Shown here one piece after another: positions 18,406 through 32,254 of a stretch of 64,000 bases of DNA (positions are counted from its first letter, which is position 1; every line of letters begins with the position of its first letter). This DNA is from Collinsella tanakaei. GTDB taxonomy: Bacteria; Actinomycetota; Coriobacteriia; Coriobacteriales; Coriobacteriaceae. The notes beneath the pieces were generated by a model. The model ran no database searches and was not told the origin of the DNA. It saw only the letters and a list, made by a program, of their open reading frames with translations. The stretch is taken from positions 1 to 64,000 of the forward strand of contig NZ_JADYTL010000009.1 in the NCBI RefSeq assembly GCF_021531055.1, read 5' to 3'. The position numbers and the translations under genes are program-made.

Positions 18406-19365
18406 TTAGAACTCGCCGATGCGCTTGACCTCGGGCTCGAGCTCGACGCCGAACTGCTGACGAACCTCATCCTGCACGCGCTCGATCAACGCGTTCACGT
18501 CGGCCGCCGTGGCACCGCCCGTGTTGACCACGAAGCCGCAGTGCTTCTCGGAAACCTGGGCCGCGCCGACACGCGCACCGCGAAGACCGGCGTCCATGAT
18601 GAGCTTGCCGGCGAAATAACCCTGCGGGCGCTTGAACGTCGAGCCCGCGCTCGCCATCTTGAGCGGCTGCTTCTCCTCACGACGACGCCGGTAGTCGTCC
18701 ATCTCCGAACGGATCATGCGCTCGTTGCCGGGCGCCAGCGCAAAGGTCGCCTCGAGCACGATAAGGCCCTCGTCGTGGATACGGCTCTTGCGGTAGCCCA
18801 TCGCGAGCTCGGAGACGTCCATCGTGCGGACCGTACCGCGTGCGCGCGAGCCGTCGGCGAGCTCGGCGCCGGGGACGTAGACCTTGACGGACTCCAGCAC
18901 GTCGGCCGTGCAGGCGTCGTAGGCGCCCGCGTTCATGTGGCAGGCGCCACCCACGGTGGCAGGGATGCCCCACAGCGGCTCCAATCCGGTAAGCTCGGCA
19001 TCCGCCGCCGCGAGCGCCACGTCGCGCAGCAGCGCGCCGGCCTCGGCATGGATGCGCGTCCCCGAGACGGTGATCGAGGCCACGTTGTCGCGCAGCAGCA
19101 CCACGACGCCGCGGATACCGCGGTCGCCCACGAGCAGATCCGAGCCGTTGCCCACGACCGTCACCGGCACGCCGGCGATGGCGCAGGTGTCGAGCGCGCG
19201 CACGATGGCGTCGGGCGAAGTCGGCGTGAGCACCACGTCGGCGGGGCCGCCGATCTTGAAGGTGGTGTGTTCGCTCATGGGCTCGAACAGCTTGAGGTTG
19301 TCCTCGCCGACCGCCGCTCCCAGCGCGCAAACCACCTCGTCGGAGATGAGATCGTATTCGTGCAT
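18406..19365 (-). CDS. murB: UDP-N-acetylenolpyruvoylglucosamine reductase
   Basis: MurB makes UDP-N-acetylmuramate, an early peptidoglycan precursor, using FAD and NADPH. The 319-aa product shows the family marks: TTFKIGGPADVVLTP, GNGSDLLVGDRGIRGVVV (FAD loop), YRKSRI with the active-site Arg, and ASAGSTFKRP with the catalytic Ser that protonates the intermediate. The C-terminal LEPEVKRIGEF carries the catalytic Glu. It is convergent with pknB, from which it is separated by a terminator and a palindromic repeat. Confidence 0.96.
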   Translation of the reverse strand: MHEYDLISDEVVCALGAAVGEDNLKLFEPMSEHTTFKIGGPADVVLTPTSPDAIVRALDTCAIAGVPVTVVGNGSDLLVGDRGIRGVVVLLRDNVASITVSGTRIHAEAGALLRDVALAAADAELTGLEPLWGIPATVGGACHMNAGAYDACTADVLESVKVYVPGAELADGSRARGTVRTMDVSELAMGYRKSRIHDEGLIVLEATFALAPGNERMIRSEMDDYRRRREEKQPLKMASAGSTFKRPQGYFAGKLIMDAGLRGARVGAAQVSEKHCGFVVNTGGATAADVNALIERVQDEVRQQFGVELEPEVKRIGEF

Positions 19366-19548
19366 GCGGGCATCGCCCCTTCGCTGTCTCGGATGTATCC
19401 GTCAAGACTATACCCTACCGCAGGTGCCGACGCCGACCTTGCCCACGTCCTTCAAACCTTGTGAAAATCACCCCAGTCACCCATATGTGCGGTATCCTTA
19501 AGCACAGTCCGTTGATCGACATATACACACAACGTATTCGGAGCCCAT

Positions 19549-20784
19549 ATGTCTCAACACTTCTCACATACCGGAAACGGCACCCGGCAACCCTACGTCG
19601 ACCGCGCGCTTTCGCGCCGCTCCGCCGTCAAGGCGATGTTCGCCGCGGCGGGAGCCGCCGTGCTGTTCGGCATGCCCCGTCTGGCCGGCGCCGCCGAGGC
19701 CACCAAGGAGACCACCGAGGCCCTCAACAAGGCACAAGACGAGCTCGACGCCGCCCAGGCTCAGCTCGACTCCATCTCCGCCCAGTTCACCGAGCTGTCC
19801 CAGCAGCTCGACGCGACCATGGGCGAAATCGAGACGGTCCAGGAGCAGATCGACGACACGCAGGCCGAGATCGAACAGAAGCAGGTCGAGCTCGAGGGCA
19901 AGCAGGAGATGCTGTCCGACCGCGTCGCCACGAGCTACAAGTCGGGCGGCAACACCGCCATCTCCCTGCTGCTGTCCTCCACCTCGTTCGATGAGCTCAT
20001 CTCAAATGTGTACTACATCGACAAGGTCAACGAGAGCGACCAGCAGGCCATCGAGGACATCCACACCATCCAGGCCGAGCTGACGCAGAAGAAGGCCGAT
20101 CTCGAGGAGCATCAGGCCGAGCTCGAGGAGCTCAAGGCGAGCCAGGTCGAGCAGCTCGACGCCATGAAGGCCAAGAAGGACGAGGTCCAGACCCTGCTCG
20201 ACGGCCTGAGCGACGACGTCAAGGAGCTCATGGAAAAGCGCGACGCCGAGATCCTCGAGGCCGCACGCCAAGAGGAGCTCGCGCGCAAGGCAGCCGAGGA
20301 GGCCGCGGCGGCGGAGGCCGAAAGCGCCGCCCAGTCCGGTGGCGACAACAGCGGTGGCGGTACGACGTCCATCCCCGGCAGCGGCCAAGTATCCGCCGGT
20401 GCCGGTGCGCAGCAGCGCATCGTGGACTCCGCCTACTCCACCCCCTCGCCCGGCGCAGGCCTGTGCGCGTGGTGGGTCTCCGACGTGTTCACCAACGCCG
20501 GCTTCGGTACGGTATGGGGCAACGCCGACGACATGTACGCCGCCTACTGCACGAGCTCCAACAAGGCCAACCTCAAGGTGGGCATGATCATCGCCGTGCC
20601 GTCCCACCCGCACACCTCGGCGGGCGCCATCTACGGCCACGTCGGCATCTACGTGGGCAACAACACGGTTCGCGACAACATCGGCTACATCCGCGACATC
20701 GATGTGGACGAGTGGATCGCCTTCTACGGTCCCACGACCACCCCGCGCTGGGGCTGGGCTCTCGGCATCAACCTCGAGGGCTAA
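19549..20784 (+). CDS. Secreted coiled-coil peptidoglycan hydrolase (CwlO/PcsB-like, CHAP/NlpC-type)
   Basis: The 411-aa product carries an N-terminal export signal with a twin-arginine-like SRRSAVKAMFAAAGAAVLFG (about 26-45) and a likely cleavage after AGAAEA. A long coiled coil (about 52-250) resembles CwlO, RipA and PcsB. After an Ala/Gly/Ser linker comes a papain-like peptidase domain (about 300-411) with the candidate nucleophile in GAGLCAWWVSDVF and the histidine in YGHVGIYVGN, the layout of CHAP and NlpC/P60 enzymes. In relatives the coiled coil is controlled by FtsEX; no ftsEX is in this window. The gene is alone, ending in a terminator at 20826. Confidence 0.9.
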   Translation: MSQHFSHTGNGTRQPYVDRALSRRSAVKAMFAAAGAAVLFGMPRLAGAAEATKETTEALNKAQDELDAAQAQLDSISAQFTELSQQLDATMGEIETVQEQIDDTQAEIEQKQVELEGKQEMLSDRVATSYKSGGNTAISLLLSSTSFDELISNVYYIDKVNESDQQAIEDIHTIQAELTQKKADLEEHQAELEELKASQVEQLDAMKAKKDEVQTLLDGLSDDVKELMEKRDAEILEAARQEELARKAAEEAAAAEAESAAQSGGDNSGGGTTSIPGSGQVSAGAGAQQRIVDSAYSTPSPGAGLCAWWVSDVFTNAGFGTVWGNADDMYAAYCTSSNKANLKVGMIIAVPSHPHTSAGAIYGHVGIYVGNNTVRDNIGYIRDIDVDEWIAFYGPTTTPRWGWALGINLEG

Positions 20785-20825
20785 ACGCGACACCACCTCG
20801 CTTCACCCGACAACCGAACGACCGG

Positions 20826-20858
20826 GCCCGCCGGCGACGACGCGCAGGCGGGCTTTTT
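20826..20858 (+). terminator. Terminator of the coiled-coil hydrolase gene
   Basis: GCCCGCC (20826-20832) pairs with GGCGGGC (20847-20853) and is followed by TTTTT. Confidence 0.85.
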
Positions 20859-20891
20859 GGTGAACAAACGTCTGGCGTTATCGCACGCCGA

Positions 20892-21100
20892 CGGCTGAAA
20901 CTCTGTACCAGCCGTCGGAACTCTGTACTGACAGCCGGAACTCTGTATTGACACAAACGGGACGTTTCGACCAAGTACTGTCAATAGAGAGTTCCGGCTG
21001 TCAGTACAGAGTTCCGGCTGTCAATGCAGAGTCCCGGTTGTCAGGAGCGAGTCCCGCGTGTCAGTACCGAGTTGCAGTTGTCGGTAGCGTGCCCGGACCG
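20892..21100. repeat. Inverted array of exact 20-bp tandem repeats
   Basis: Six contiguous 20-bp units occupy 20981-21100 on the plus strand; the best copy is TCAGTACAGAGTTCCGGCTG at 21001-21020. Three contiguous 20-bp units of the same sequence occupy 20892-20951 on the opposite strand. The two blocks face away from a 29-nt centre (20952-20980) that contains a small palindrome, AAACG-GGA-CGTTT. Units near the centre are almost identical and decay outward. There are no spacers, so it is not a CRISPR array. It lies between two convergent genes, each with its own terminator, so it does not look like a promoter. Confidence 0.92.
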
Positions 21101-21108
21101 TCGGCATG

Positions 21109-21146
21109 AAAAAAGCGCCCCCGTGCGAGCGAGCACAGGGGCGCTT
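21109..21146 (-). terminator. Terminator of the APC permease gene
   Basis: On the minus strand a GC-rich stem (AGCGCCCC...GGGGCGCT) is followed by TTTTTTC. Confidence 0.85.
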
Positions 21147-21174
21147 GGAAGGAGAGGGCGGTATCGGACCGCGA

Positions 21175-22671
<1,497 letters not shown>

Positions 22672-22738
22672 TTATCCGACATCCACCAACGCCTGCGCCC
22701 CGCGTGGGTTCGACGCGACGCGCAGGCGTCGAATTACC

Positions 22739-23194
22739 TTATTTGTTGGGGAAGCTGTATCCCTCGATGGTGACGCGCACCATGACGGCGGCGACGTCCT
22801 GATCGGGCAGGATGCGGAAGGCCTCCTGCTCGTCCACGACGAGGATGCCGCCCGCCGGCACGACGACCGGCTTGACATCGGCGGCCTCGAAGCGCTCGCG
22901 GTCGTCGAGATCGCTGTAGGCGCGGGTGGGCGCCAGATCGGCCTTGGGCGCAACCACGACGTGCGCCTCGCCGTCGATGGGGGCGACCACGCTCAGGTAG
23001 CGGCGGGTTCCCACCATGTCGGGCGTGGACAGCGCGGATGTGCGGTCCCACCAGTAGGTCAGCGAATCGCCGATCGAGTAGGCCACGTCCTGCAGCAGCG
23101 TCGGCGCGATGTCGAGCGCCTGGCCCACGCGCATCCACTTCTTCACGGAGCTCAGCTCGGCGTCGAACTGGGCACGGGTCTCATACACGTGCAT
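22739..23194 (-). CDS. Beta-galactosidase small subunit, EbgC/YhcH-like
   Basis: The 151-aa product belongs to the cupin-like YhcH/YiaL/EbgC group: residues include VYETRAQFDAEL, AYSDLDDRERFEA, VVVPAGGILVVDEQEAFRI and the closing VRVTIEGYSFPNK. In E. coli the ebgC product is needed for full activity of the EbgA beta-galactosidase. The ATG has GGAGG at 8 nt and lies 2 nt after the lacZ stop, so the two are translated as a pair. Confidence 0.9.
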   Translation of the reverse strand: MHVYETRAQFDAELSSVKKWMRVGQALDIAPTLLQDVAYSIGDSLTYWWDRTSALSTPDMVGTRRYLSVVAPIDGEAHVVVAPKADLAPTRAYSDLDDRERFEAADVKPVVVPAGGILVVDEQEAFRILPDQDVAAVMVRVTIEGYSFPNK

Positions 23195-23196
23195 GC

Positions 23197-26368
<3,172 letters not shown>

Positions 26369-26584
26369 TAAAAATGGCCCCCTCTCGACCGCTCGCCCGC
26401 CGAATCGAACCGCTTGCCCCCGACGGCGGCCAGAACGGCCTGCACGAGCATGCCGACACGGCGCGCCCATGCGGCCAACAAAACCGGACACAACCGCACA
26501 GCGCCTACGGCGGAGACGCACTCCTTGCACTTGTAGTAGAGTGAGAACGGTAACAAGTTCGCACAAAAGGTAACGGGAAGCGCT

Positions 26585-27601
26585 ATGACCATGTCCAAAC
26601 GTACGGCATCGACGCTGGCGGATGTCGCCGCGGCGGCGGGTGTCTCGCGCTCGACCGCATCGCGCGCCCTGAACGATTCCCCCCGCATCAGCGAGGCGAC
26701 CAAGCAGCGCATCCGCGACATCGCGCACCAGATCAACTTCGTGCCCAACGCACGCGGGCGGGCGCTCGCCGTCGGACGCTCCGAGACCATCGCCGTGCTC
26801 GTCACCGAGCCGCTGAGCGAGCTGTTCTCCGACCCGACCTACGGTGCGTTTCTGAGCGGTATCACCGAGCAGCTTTCCGAATCCGAGTACCTCCCCGTCC
26901 TGCTGCAGGCTTCGACGCCGCACGAGCGCGAGCGCGTGGTGCGCCACTTCGAGCGCCGCTCGTTCGACGCGGTCATCGACATCTCGCCCTACCGCGGCAG
27001 CGAGCTACTCGACGTCCTGCGCGACCTCGAGGTTCCCACGGTCCTGTGCGGCCAGCTGGAGGGCCATCCCTACCGCGACGTGTTCTCGACCGTCTACTCA
27101 GACGACGTCGAGGGTGCCGCGCTCGCCGCCCGCGCCATGGTCAACCGCGGTCGCACGAACTGCGTGGCGATCCTCGGCCCCAAGGACAACCCCGCCGTCA
27201 TCGACCGCGTGCGCGGCTACACGCGCGTGCTCGGCGAGGCGCTGCCCGAGGACCTGATCCTCTACACGGGATGGAGCGCCAGCGACGGTTTCCTCGCCAT
27301 GCGGCACCTGCTCGAGCGCGGGGTGCGCCCCGACGGCGTGCTCGCGGGCTCCGACCGTATCGCCTCGGGAGTCATCGAGGCGCTGCGCGACTACGACCTG
27401 CTCGTGCCCCGCGACGTGTCCGTCATCGGCTTCGACGACCATCCCATCGCGACCAAGGTCACCCCGCGCCTGACCACCATCCGCCAGCCGCTGCACCTTG
27501 AGGGTTCCATGGCCGCGGACATGGCGCTCGAACTCATCGACGGCGCGGAGCCGACCACCACGGTCCTGCACATGGAACTGATCGAGCGCGAATCGCTGTA
27601 G
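26585..27601 (+). CDS. LacI/GalR-family transcriptional regulator
   Basis: The 338-aa protein has the N-terminal helix-turn-helix and hinge (STLADVAAAAGVSRSTASRA and VPNARGRALAVGRS), then a periplasmic-binding-protein-like ligand domain with FDAVIDISPYRG, PDGVLAGSDRIASG and VSVIGFDDHPIA. It is transcribed away from the beta-galactosidase operon, so a role as its sugar-responsive repressor is the simplest reading. A second ATG lies 6 nt downstream and could be the true start. Confidence 0.95.
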   Translation: MTMSKRTASTLADVAAAAGVSRSTASRALNDSPRISEATKQRIRDIAHQINFVPNARGRALAVGRSETIAVLVTEPLSELFSDPTYGAFLSGITEQLSESEYLPVLLQASTPHERERVVRHFERRSFDAVIDISPYRGSELLDVLRDLEVPTVLCGQLEGHPYRDVFSTVYSDDVEGAALAARAMVNRGRTNCVAILGPKDNPAVIDRVRGYTRVLGEALPEDLILYTGWSASDGFLAMRHLLERGVRPDGVLAGSDRIASGVIEALRDYDLLVPRDVSVIGFDDHPIATKVTPRLTTIRQPLHLEGSMAADMALELIDGAEPTTTVLHMELIERESL

Positions 27602-27665
27602 CGCGCCGCCGAAGGGACGCTTTGGGCCACGCTGCGCGCCCCTGGAAGGTTCATGGCGGCCGAGC

Positions 27666-27881
27666 GTTACAAAAATGGGCAGTTTCTAGTTGTTTTGGAC
27701 GTCGACGACATCGCTCGCAGGACTATGCAGAGCCGCTGATGTGCGGCATCTAAACTTTTTTAATACTAAATACTGCTATGGCCCTGATAGGACCCTGGTG
27801 GAGTCATGCTGTCGACCCGCATCGCACCCGAATCGGCCCTCAGAACCCTCCAATAAAACTAGAAAGTGTCGAGTTTTGTAA
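27666..27881. mobile_element. MITE-like element with 33-bp terminal inverted repeats
   Basis: The ends of this 216-bp AT-richer segment are imperfect 33-bp inverted repeats. Both begin GTTACAAAA and both contain TTTCTAGTT and a final TTGG. There is no coding region inside. The rest of the 530-bp gap between the LacI gene and galE shows nothing definite except the galE promoter region. No target-site duplication is obvious. It could be a miniature inverted-repeat element or a structured RNA. Confidence 0.55.
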
Positions 27882-28132
27882 CTCATCGCGACGATGAACG
27901 ATTTTCAGCGACCCGAAATGAAGATCCGGCCAAAGCGGCCGCATATTATCGGCCCTATCGAACGCGTTCTTGCATACGACCGTTTTTCACAACCGCGGGC
28001 GCGGCACCTGTGCATGTGTGCATGTCTTTTGGTATATCGCGCACGCGTCCGAGCTCCCTGGCGCGTTCGCGGCGTGAGCTATACTTGACCCCGAAACGCC
28101 CATCGGACCCCACGGCCGAAAGGAGATACTCC

Positions 28133-29191
28133 ATGTCCGTCAAGCTCTCCCCCGCCGATACCTGCGTTCTTGTGACCGGCGGTGCCGGCTTCATCGGCTC
28201 GCACACCGTCGTCGAGCTGCTCGAGCGCAACTACCAGGTCGTCGTCGTGGACGACCTCTCCAACTCGAGCCCCGTCGCCATCGACCGCATCAAGCAGATC
28301 GTCGGCGACGACGCGGCCGAGAACCTCACCTTCTACGAGGCCGACGTGCTCGACCGCGATGCGCTGAACCGCATCTTCAACGCCCATAAGATCGACCGCG
28401 TGATCCACTTCGCCGGCTACAAGGCCGTCGGCGAGTCGGTCCACAAGCCGCTCGAGTACTACCACAACAACATCGGGAACACGCTGACGCTGTGCGAGGT
28501 CATGCGCGCGCACGGCTGCAAGTCCATCATCTTCTCCAGCTCCTCCACGGTCTACGGCGATCCGGACAACCCGCCCGTGACCGAGGCCGACCCCAAGAAA
28601 CCGGCCACCAACCCCTACGGCTGGACCAAATGGATGATCGAGCAGATCCTCATGGACCTGCATACCGCCGACCCCGAGTGGGACGTCGTGCTGCTGCGCT
28701 ACTTCAACCCCATCGGCGCGCACCCGAGCGGCCTGATCGGCGAGGACCCCAAGGGCATTCCCAACAACCTCGTACCCTACGTGGCGCAGGTCGCCGTGGG
28801 CAAGCGCGAGTGCATCAACGTCTTCGGCGACGACTACCCCACGCCCGACGGCACCGGCGTGCGCGACTACATCCATGTGGTCGACCTCGCCCGCGGCCAT
28901 GTGGCGGCGCTCGAGTGGATGAACGGCCGCGCCGAGGTCGGCATCTTCAACCTGGGCACCGGCACCGGCTCCTCGGTGCTCGACGTGATCCACGCCTTCG
29001 AGAAGGCGTGCGGCAAGGAGCTGCCCTACAAGATCTGCCCGCGTCGCGACGGCGATATCGCCGCCAACTGGTGCGACGCCACCCGTGCTCGCGAGGAGAT
29101 GGGCTGGACCGCCGAGTTCAACATCGACGACATGTGCCGCGACTCCTGGAACTGGCAGTCGCACAACCCCGACGGATTCGCCACGAAATAG
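28133..29191 (+). CDS. galE: UDP-glucose 4-epimerase
   Basis: GalE interconverts UDP-galactose and UDP-glucose, the last step of galactose use after the nearby beta-galactosidase. The 352-aa product has the Rossmann motif VTGGAGFIGSH near the N-terminus, FSSSSTVYGDP, and the catalytic Tyr and Lys of NPYGWTKWMIEQ. RYFNPIGAHPSGLIGEDP and GTGVRDYIHVVDLA are also classic. The ATG at 28133 has AAAGGAG upstream. No galK or galT is in the window. Confidence 0.96.
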   Translation: MSVKLSPADTCVLVTGGAGFIGSHTVVELLERNYQVVVVDDLSNSSPVAIDRIKQIVGDDAAENLTFYEADVLDRDALNRIFNAHKIDRVIHFAGYKAVGESVHKPLEYYHNNIGNTLTLCEVMRAHGCKSIIFSSSSTVYGDPDNPPVTEADPKKPATNPYGWTKWMIEQILMDLHTADPEWDVVLLRYFNPIGAHPSGLIGEDPKGIPNNLVPYVAQVAVGKRECINVFGDDYPTPDGTGVRDYIHVVDLARGHVAALEWMNGRAEVGIFNLGTGTGSSVLDVIHAFEKACGKELPYKICPRRDGDIAANWCDATRAREEMGWTAEFNIDDMCRDSWNWQSHNPDGFATK

Positions 29192-29275
29192 CCGTCTCGG
29201 CAACGTACAATGGACGGTGTCCGCGCGCTGCGCGGGCACCGTTTTTTGTTGGCGACTTCCCTGCGAGGTTCAACC

Positions 29276-30289
29276 ATGTCCAGCGCGTTCACCGATTTCC
29301 TCACCCGCAACGTCGGCGAGGTCAACGAGTTTCTCTCCACGTTCTTTTACGACAAGACCGACCGCGCGGATATCGAACGGTACCTGTACGCACCGCTGGG
29401 AGCGTTTTCGGCCAACGCCGGGAAGCGCCACCGACCGCTCATCTGCATGCTCGCCTGCGCCGCGGTGGGCGGCGACTTCCACGCCGCGCTGAGCGCCGCG
29501 GCGGCGATCGAGCACTTCCAGTCCGCCGCGCTCATCCACGACGACATCGCCGACAACGGGCACCTGCGCCGCGGCAAGCCGTGCGTGCATGTCACCGAGG
29601 GTGTCGGTATCGCCATCAACTGCGGCGACTACGCGCTCACACTCGTCACCGACGCCATCCTACGCGATAGCGCCCTTGCCGACGACGTCAAGCTGCGCGT
29701 GCTGCGCGAGCTCACGGACATGATGCAGCGCACCGTCGAGGGCCAGGCGCTCGATCTGGGCTGGGTGCGCGACGAGCGCTTTGACCTGACCGTCGACGAC
29801 TACCTGACCATGGCAACGCTCAAGACCGCCCACTACAGCGGCGCCGTGCCCCTGGCCTGCGGCGCGATCATCGGTGGCGGCACGGAGGAGCAGATCGAGG
29901 CCCTGCGCTCCTTCGGCTTGGACACGGGGCTCGCGTTCCAGATCCAAGACGACCTGCTCAACCTGATCGGCGAGCGCGAGGCGCGCGAGAAGGACTTCCG
30001 CAGCGACATCACCGAGGGCAAGCGCACGCTCGTCGCGGTCCACGCGCTCGAGCACGCCGATGAGCGCGACGAGCTGGAGTGCATCCTGGCCTCCGGCACG
30101 ACCGATCCGGCGGCGCTCGACCGCGCGGTGGAGATCTTCGAGCAGACGGGCTCGATCGAATTCGCACGCGCCCACGCCATCGAGCTCATCGAGCGCGCCA
30201 AGCATACGCTCGCCGGCATCGAGCTCGACGCGAAGTGCCGCGAACTGCTGCTCGCCATGGCCGACTTCTTCGTGGAGCGCCTACATTAG
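29276..30289 (+). CDS. Polyprenyl diphosphate synthase
   Basis: The 338-aa enzyme condenses isopentenyl diphosphate with allylic diphosphates. The first aspartate-rich motif is in LIHDDIADNGHLRRGKP and the second in LAFQIQDDLLNLIGE; KRHRPLICMLA carries the substrate-binding Arg. The DDIAD and DDLLN motifs fit short- to long-chain trans-prenyltransferases; chain length cannot be read safely. It lies 85 nt after galE. A 13-bp perfect palindrome at 30315-30342 follows its stop and may end transcription. Confidence 0.92.
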   Translation: MSSAFTDFLTRNVGEVNEFLSTFFYDKTDRADIERYLYAPLGAFSANAGKRHRPLICMLACAAVGGDFHAALSAAAAIEHFQSAALIHDDIADNGHLRRGKPCVHVTEGVGIAINCGDYALTLVTDAILRDSALADDVKLRVLRELTDMMQRTVEGQALDLGWVRDERFDLTVDDYLTMATLKTAHYSGAVPLACGAIIGGGTEEQIEALRSFGLDTGLAFQIQDDLLNLIGEREAREKDFRSDITEGKRTLVAVHALEHADERDELECILASGTTDPAALDRAVEIFEQTGSIEFARAHAIELIERAKHTLAGIELDAKCRELLLAMADFFVERLH

Positions 30290-30314
30290 GCGCGCAGATG
30301 AGGCATGTGGGCGC

Positions 30315-30342
30315 GTCGTCCCTGCCGCGCGGCAGGGACGAC
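30315..30342. repeat. 13-bp-arm perfect palindrome after prenyltransferase gene
   Basis: GTCGTCCCTGCCG (30315-30327) and its exact complement (30330-30342) are separated by 2 nt. It lies between convergent genes and lacks a T-run, so it may be a bidirectional hairpin or a dispersed repeat. Confidence 0.7.
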
Positions 30343-30351
30343 ACCGACGTT

Positions 30352-30495
30352 TTAGAACCCCAACGCGACGAACACGACCACCACGAACGCCGACAGCGCA
30401 AGCGAGGCGAGTGCGGCACGGTCCTCGCGCAGAGGGACGATCGGCGCCTCGGTACCGTCTTCCATGACCATGGTCTCGCCGAACACGTTGAGCAT
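30352..30495 (-). CDS. Small predicted membrane protein (47 aa)
   Basis: A 47-codon frame starts MLNVFGETMVMEDGTEAPIV after a purine-rich stretch (AAGGGGTGGTAGGG). It ends in one membrane helix (about residues 30-46, ALSAFVVVVFVALGF). I recognise no family. It lies downstream of the histidine kinase on the same strand, with a 133-nt gap. Short membrane proteins of this kind are often missed, but coding is not proven. Confidence 0.45.
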   Translation of the reverse strand: MLNVFGETMVMEDGTEAPIVPLREDRAALASLALSAFVVVVFVALGF

Positions 30496-30628
30496 CCCTA
30501 CCACCCCTTCTTGCGTGCGGGCATCGGCGCACGCCGCGCCTTTCGTCCATGCTAGCGACGCTTTGACAAGACTCGGTAAGCGAACGCACAGCATCGTGAA
30601 AGGCGCTGCGTCGGATTGTCGTCGTGCG

Positions 30629-32254
30629 TCAGGATTCGGCGTCCTGCTCTGCCCCCATCCCGAAGGTCACCGTCACGCAGGCGCCGCCGGCGGGGTCGTT
30701 TGACAGGCGGACATCGCCGCCATGCAGGCGGGCGAGCGTCTGCACGATGTTCAGGCCGAGCCCGAAATGCTTGGCGCTCTTGGCTTCCCCGTAAAACGGC
30801 TCGCAGCCCCGATGCAGCGCCTCGGGCGTGAAGCCGGGTCCGTCATCGGTCACGCGCACGCACAGGCGCCCGCCCTCCTCGTCGCACGACAGCGCGACCG
30901 CGATGCGCGAGCGCGCGTGCTCGCAGGCGTTGCCAAGCAGGTTGCCGAGCACCTCCTCGACCAGGGCGCGATCGACGTCGACCTCCTCGACCTGCGACAT
31001 GCCCGCCGCATCGATGGCAAGGACGAGTTCGGGGCGTTTCGCGCCGACGTAATCCTGCATGGAGCGCACCGTCTCGCGCGAGAAGTCGCCGGCGGACATC
31101 CGCGCGTGCACGACCGGTCGGTCGTCGAGCTTGGCGATCCCGCTCATGGCCATCGTGTACGACTCGAGCCGCTCCACCTGGTCCGCGATCGTTTCGATCG
31201 CCTGCCCGTCGATGGGCTCGCCATGCTCCTCGCGCAGCCGGGCCATCTCGACCGTACCCTTGAGCACCGTGATGGGCGTGCGCAGATCGTGCGCGAACGC
31301 CGCGTTCAGGCGACGGCGATCCTCCACGGTGCGCCACAGCTCGCGCTGGGACGCCTCCAGCGAGGCGCGCATCTTCTCGAACGCGTCGCCGAGCCGGGTG
31401 AACTCGCGTCCCGGCACCTCCGGCGTCACGAAATCCAGATCCTGCCGGCCCACACGGTCCGCACATCCGCAGATCACATCGAGGGGGCCCGCCAAGCGCT
31501 TGCGGTAGAAGCGGCGGAAGAACAGATACGCGGTGATGCCGAGCACCGCGAAGGGCGCGAGCCCCGCGGCGACGCGCAGGGCGACCATGAAGGGCGTCTC
31601 GTAGGCCATGGAATCCTGCGAAACGAAATAGCCGATGTTGGACACCACGAACGCGTCGTCGCCTTCGCCGAGTCGGGCGACCGGACCCGTGACCTGCATG
31701 CGTCCCGCCCGTTCGCGCGCATCGTAGGCTGCCAGATTTGACCCGTCGATCGAGACGAGATCGTACGGGGAGCCGTCGCTTTCCTCGTAATCGGCCGCGG
31801 TATAGTTGCCGCCCCAGTCGTAGACCGTGAGCGATGGATCGGTGCGGACCATCTCGAGCGTGGCGTATCCGATGGGAGCGCCGGTATCGGCGTTGATCAC
31901 ACCCCCGGAGCTGTTGCCCACGAGCAGGCCACCGTCCGCCTGGTCGCGCATGCCCAGAAACGCGATACGATCGGACGGCTCGCCCGCCGAGGCCAGCTCG
32001 ATCGCGACAGCGGGGACGAGCTCGTCGGACTCGGCATCGTACACGTACGGCCCGCCCTCGACATCGACGCGGCCCTCCCACACGGAGCGCTGGAGCGTAT
32101 CGTACACCGACATGATGCCAATCATGAGCGCGATCGACACGACGATGGACGTCAGCACACAGCCGGCCGTGTACAGGAAAAACGACCACATGAGCGGCAT
32201 ATCGTCCCAAAACGTCCGCACGCGCCCATCGCGCGCCGTCCGCCGCGCCTTCAC
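30629..32254 (-). CDS. Membrane sensor histidine kinase
   Basis: The 541-aa protein begins with GTG overlapping the response-regulator stop (GTGA), with GGAG upstream. It has a membrane helix near residue 25-48, an extracytoplasmic sensor region of about 175 residues (YVYDAESDELVPAVAIELAS), a second membrane helix near 225-245, a HAMP-like linker, the dimerisation H-box FAHDLRTPITVLKG, and an HATPase domain with NLLGNACEHA, VTDDGPGF and HFGLGLNIVQTLARLHGG. The signal is unknown. Confidence 0.93.
   Translation of the reverse strand: MKARRTARDGRVRTFWDDMPLMWSFFLYTAGCVLTSIVVSIALMIGIMSVYDTLQRSVWEGRVDVEGGPYVYDAESDELVPAVAIELASAGEPSDRIAFLGMRDQADGGLLVGNSSGGVINADTGAPIGYATLEMVRTDPSLTVYDWGGNYTAADYEESDGSPYDLVSIDGSNLAAYDARERAGRMQVTGPVARLGEGDDAFVVSNIGYFVSQDSMAYETPFMVALRVAAGLAPFAVLGITAYLFFRRFYRKRLAGPLDVICGCADRVGRQDLDFVTPEVPGREFTRLGDAFEKMRASLEASQRELWRTVEDRRRLNAAFAHDLRTPITVLKGTVEMARLREEHGEPIDGQAIETIADQVERLESYTMAMSGIAKLDDRPVVHARMSAGDFSRETVRSMQDYVGAKRPELVLAIDAAGMSQVEEVDVDRALVEEVLGNLLGNACEHARSRIAVALSCDEEGGRLCVRVTDDGPGFTPEALHRGCEPFYGEAKSAKHFGLGLNIVQTLARLHGGDVRLSNDPAGGACVTVTFGMGAEQDAES

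Noticed and set aside
20892-21100. CRISPR array
   Set aside because: The 20-bp units are directly adjacent without spacers and change strand in the middle; no cas gene is present.
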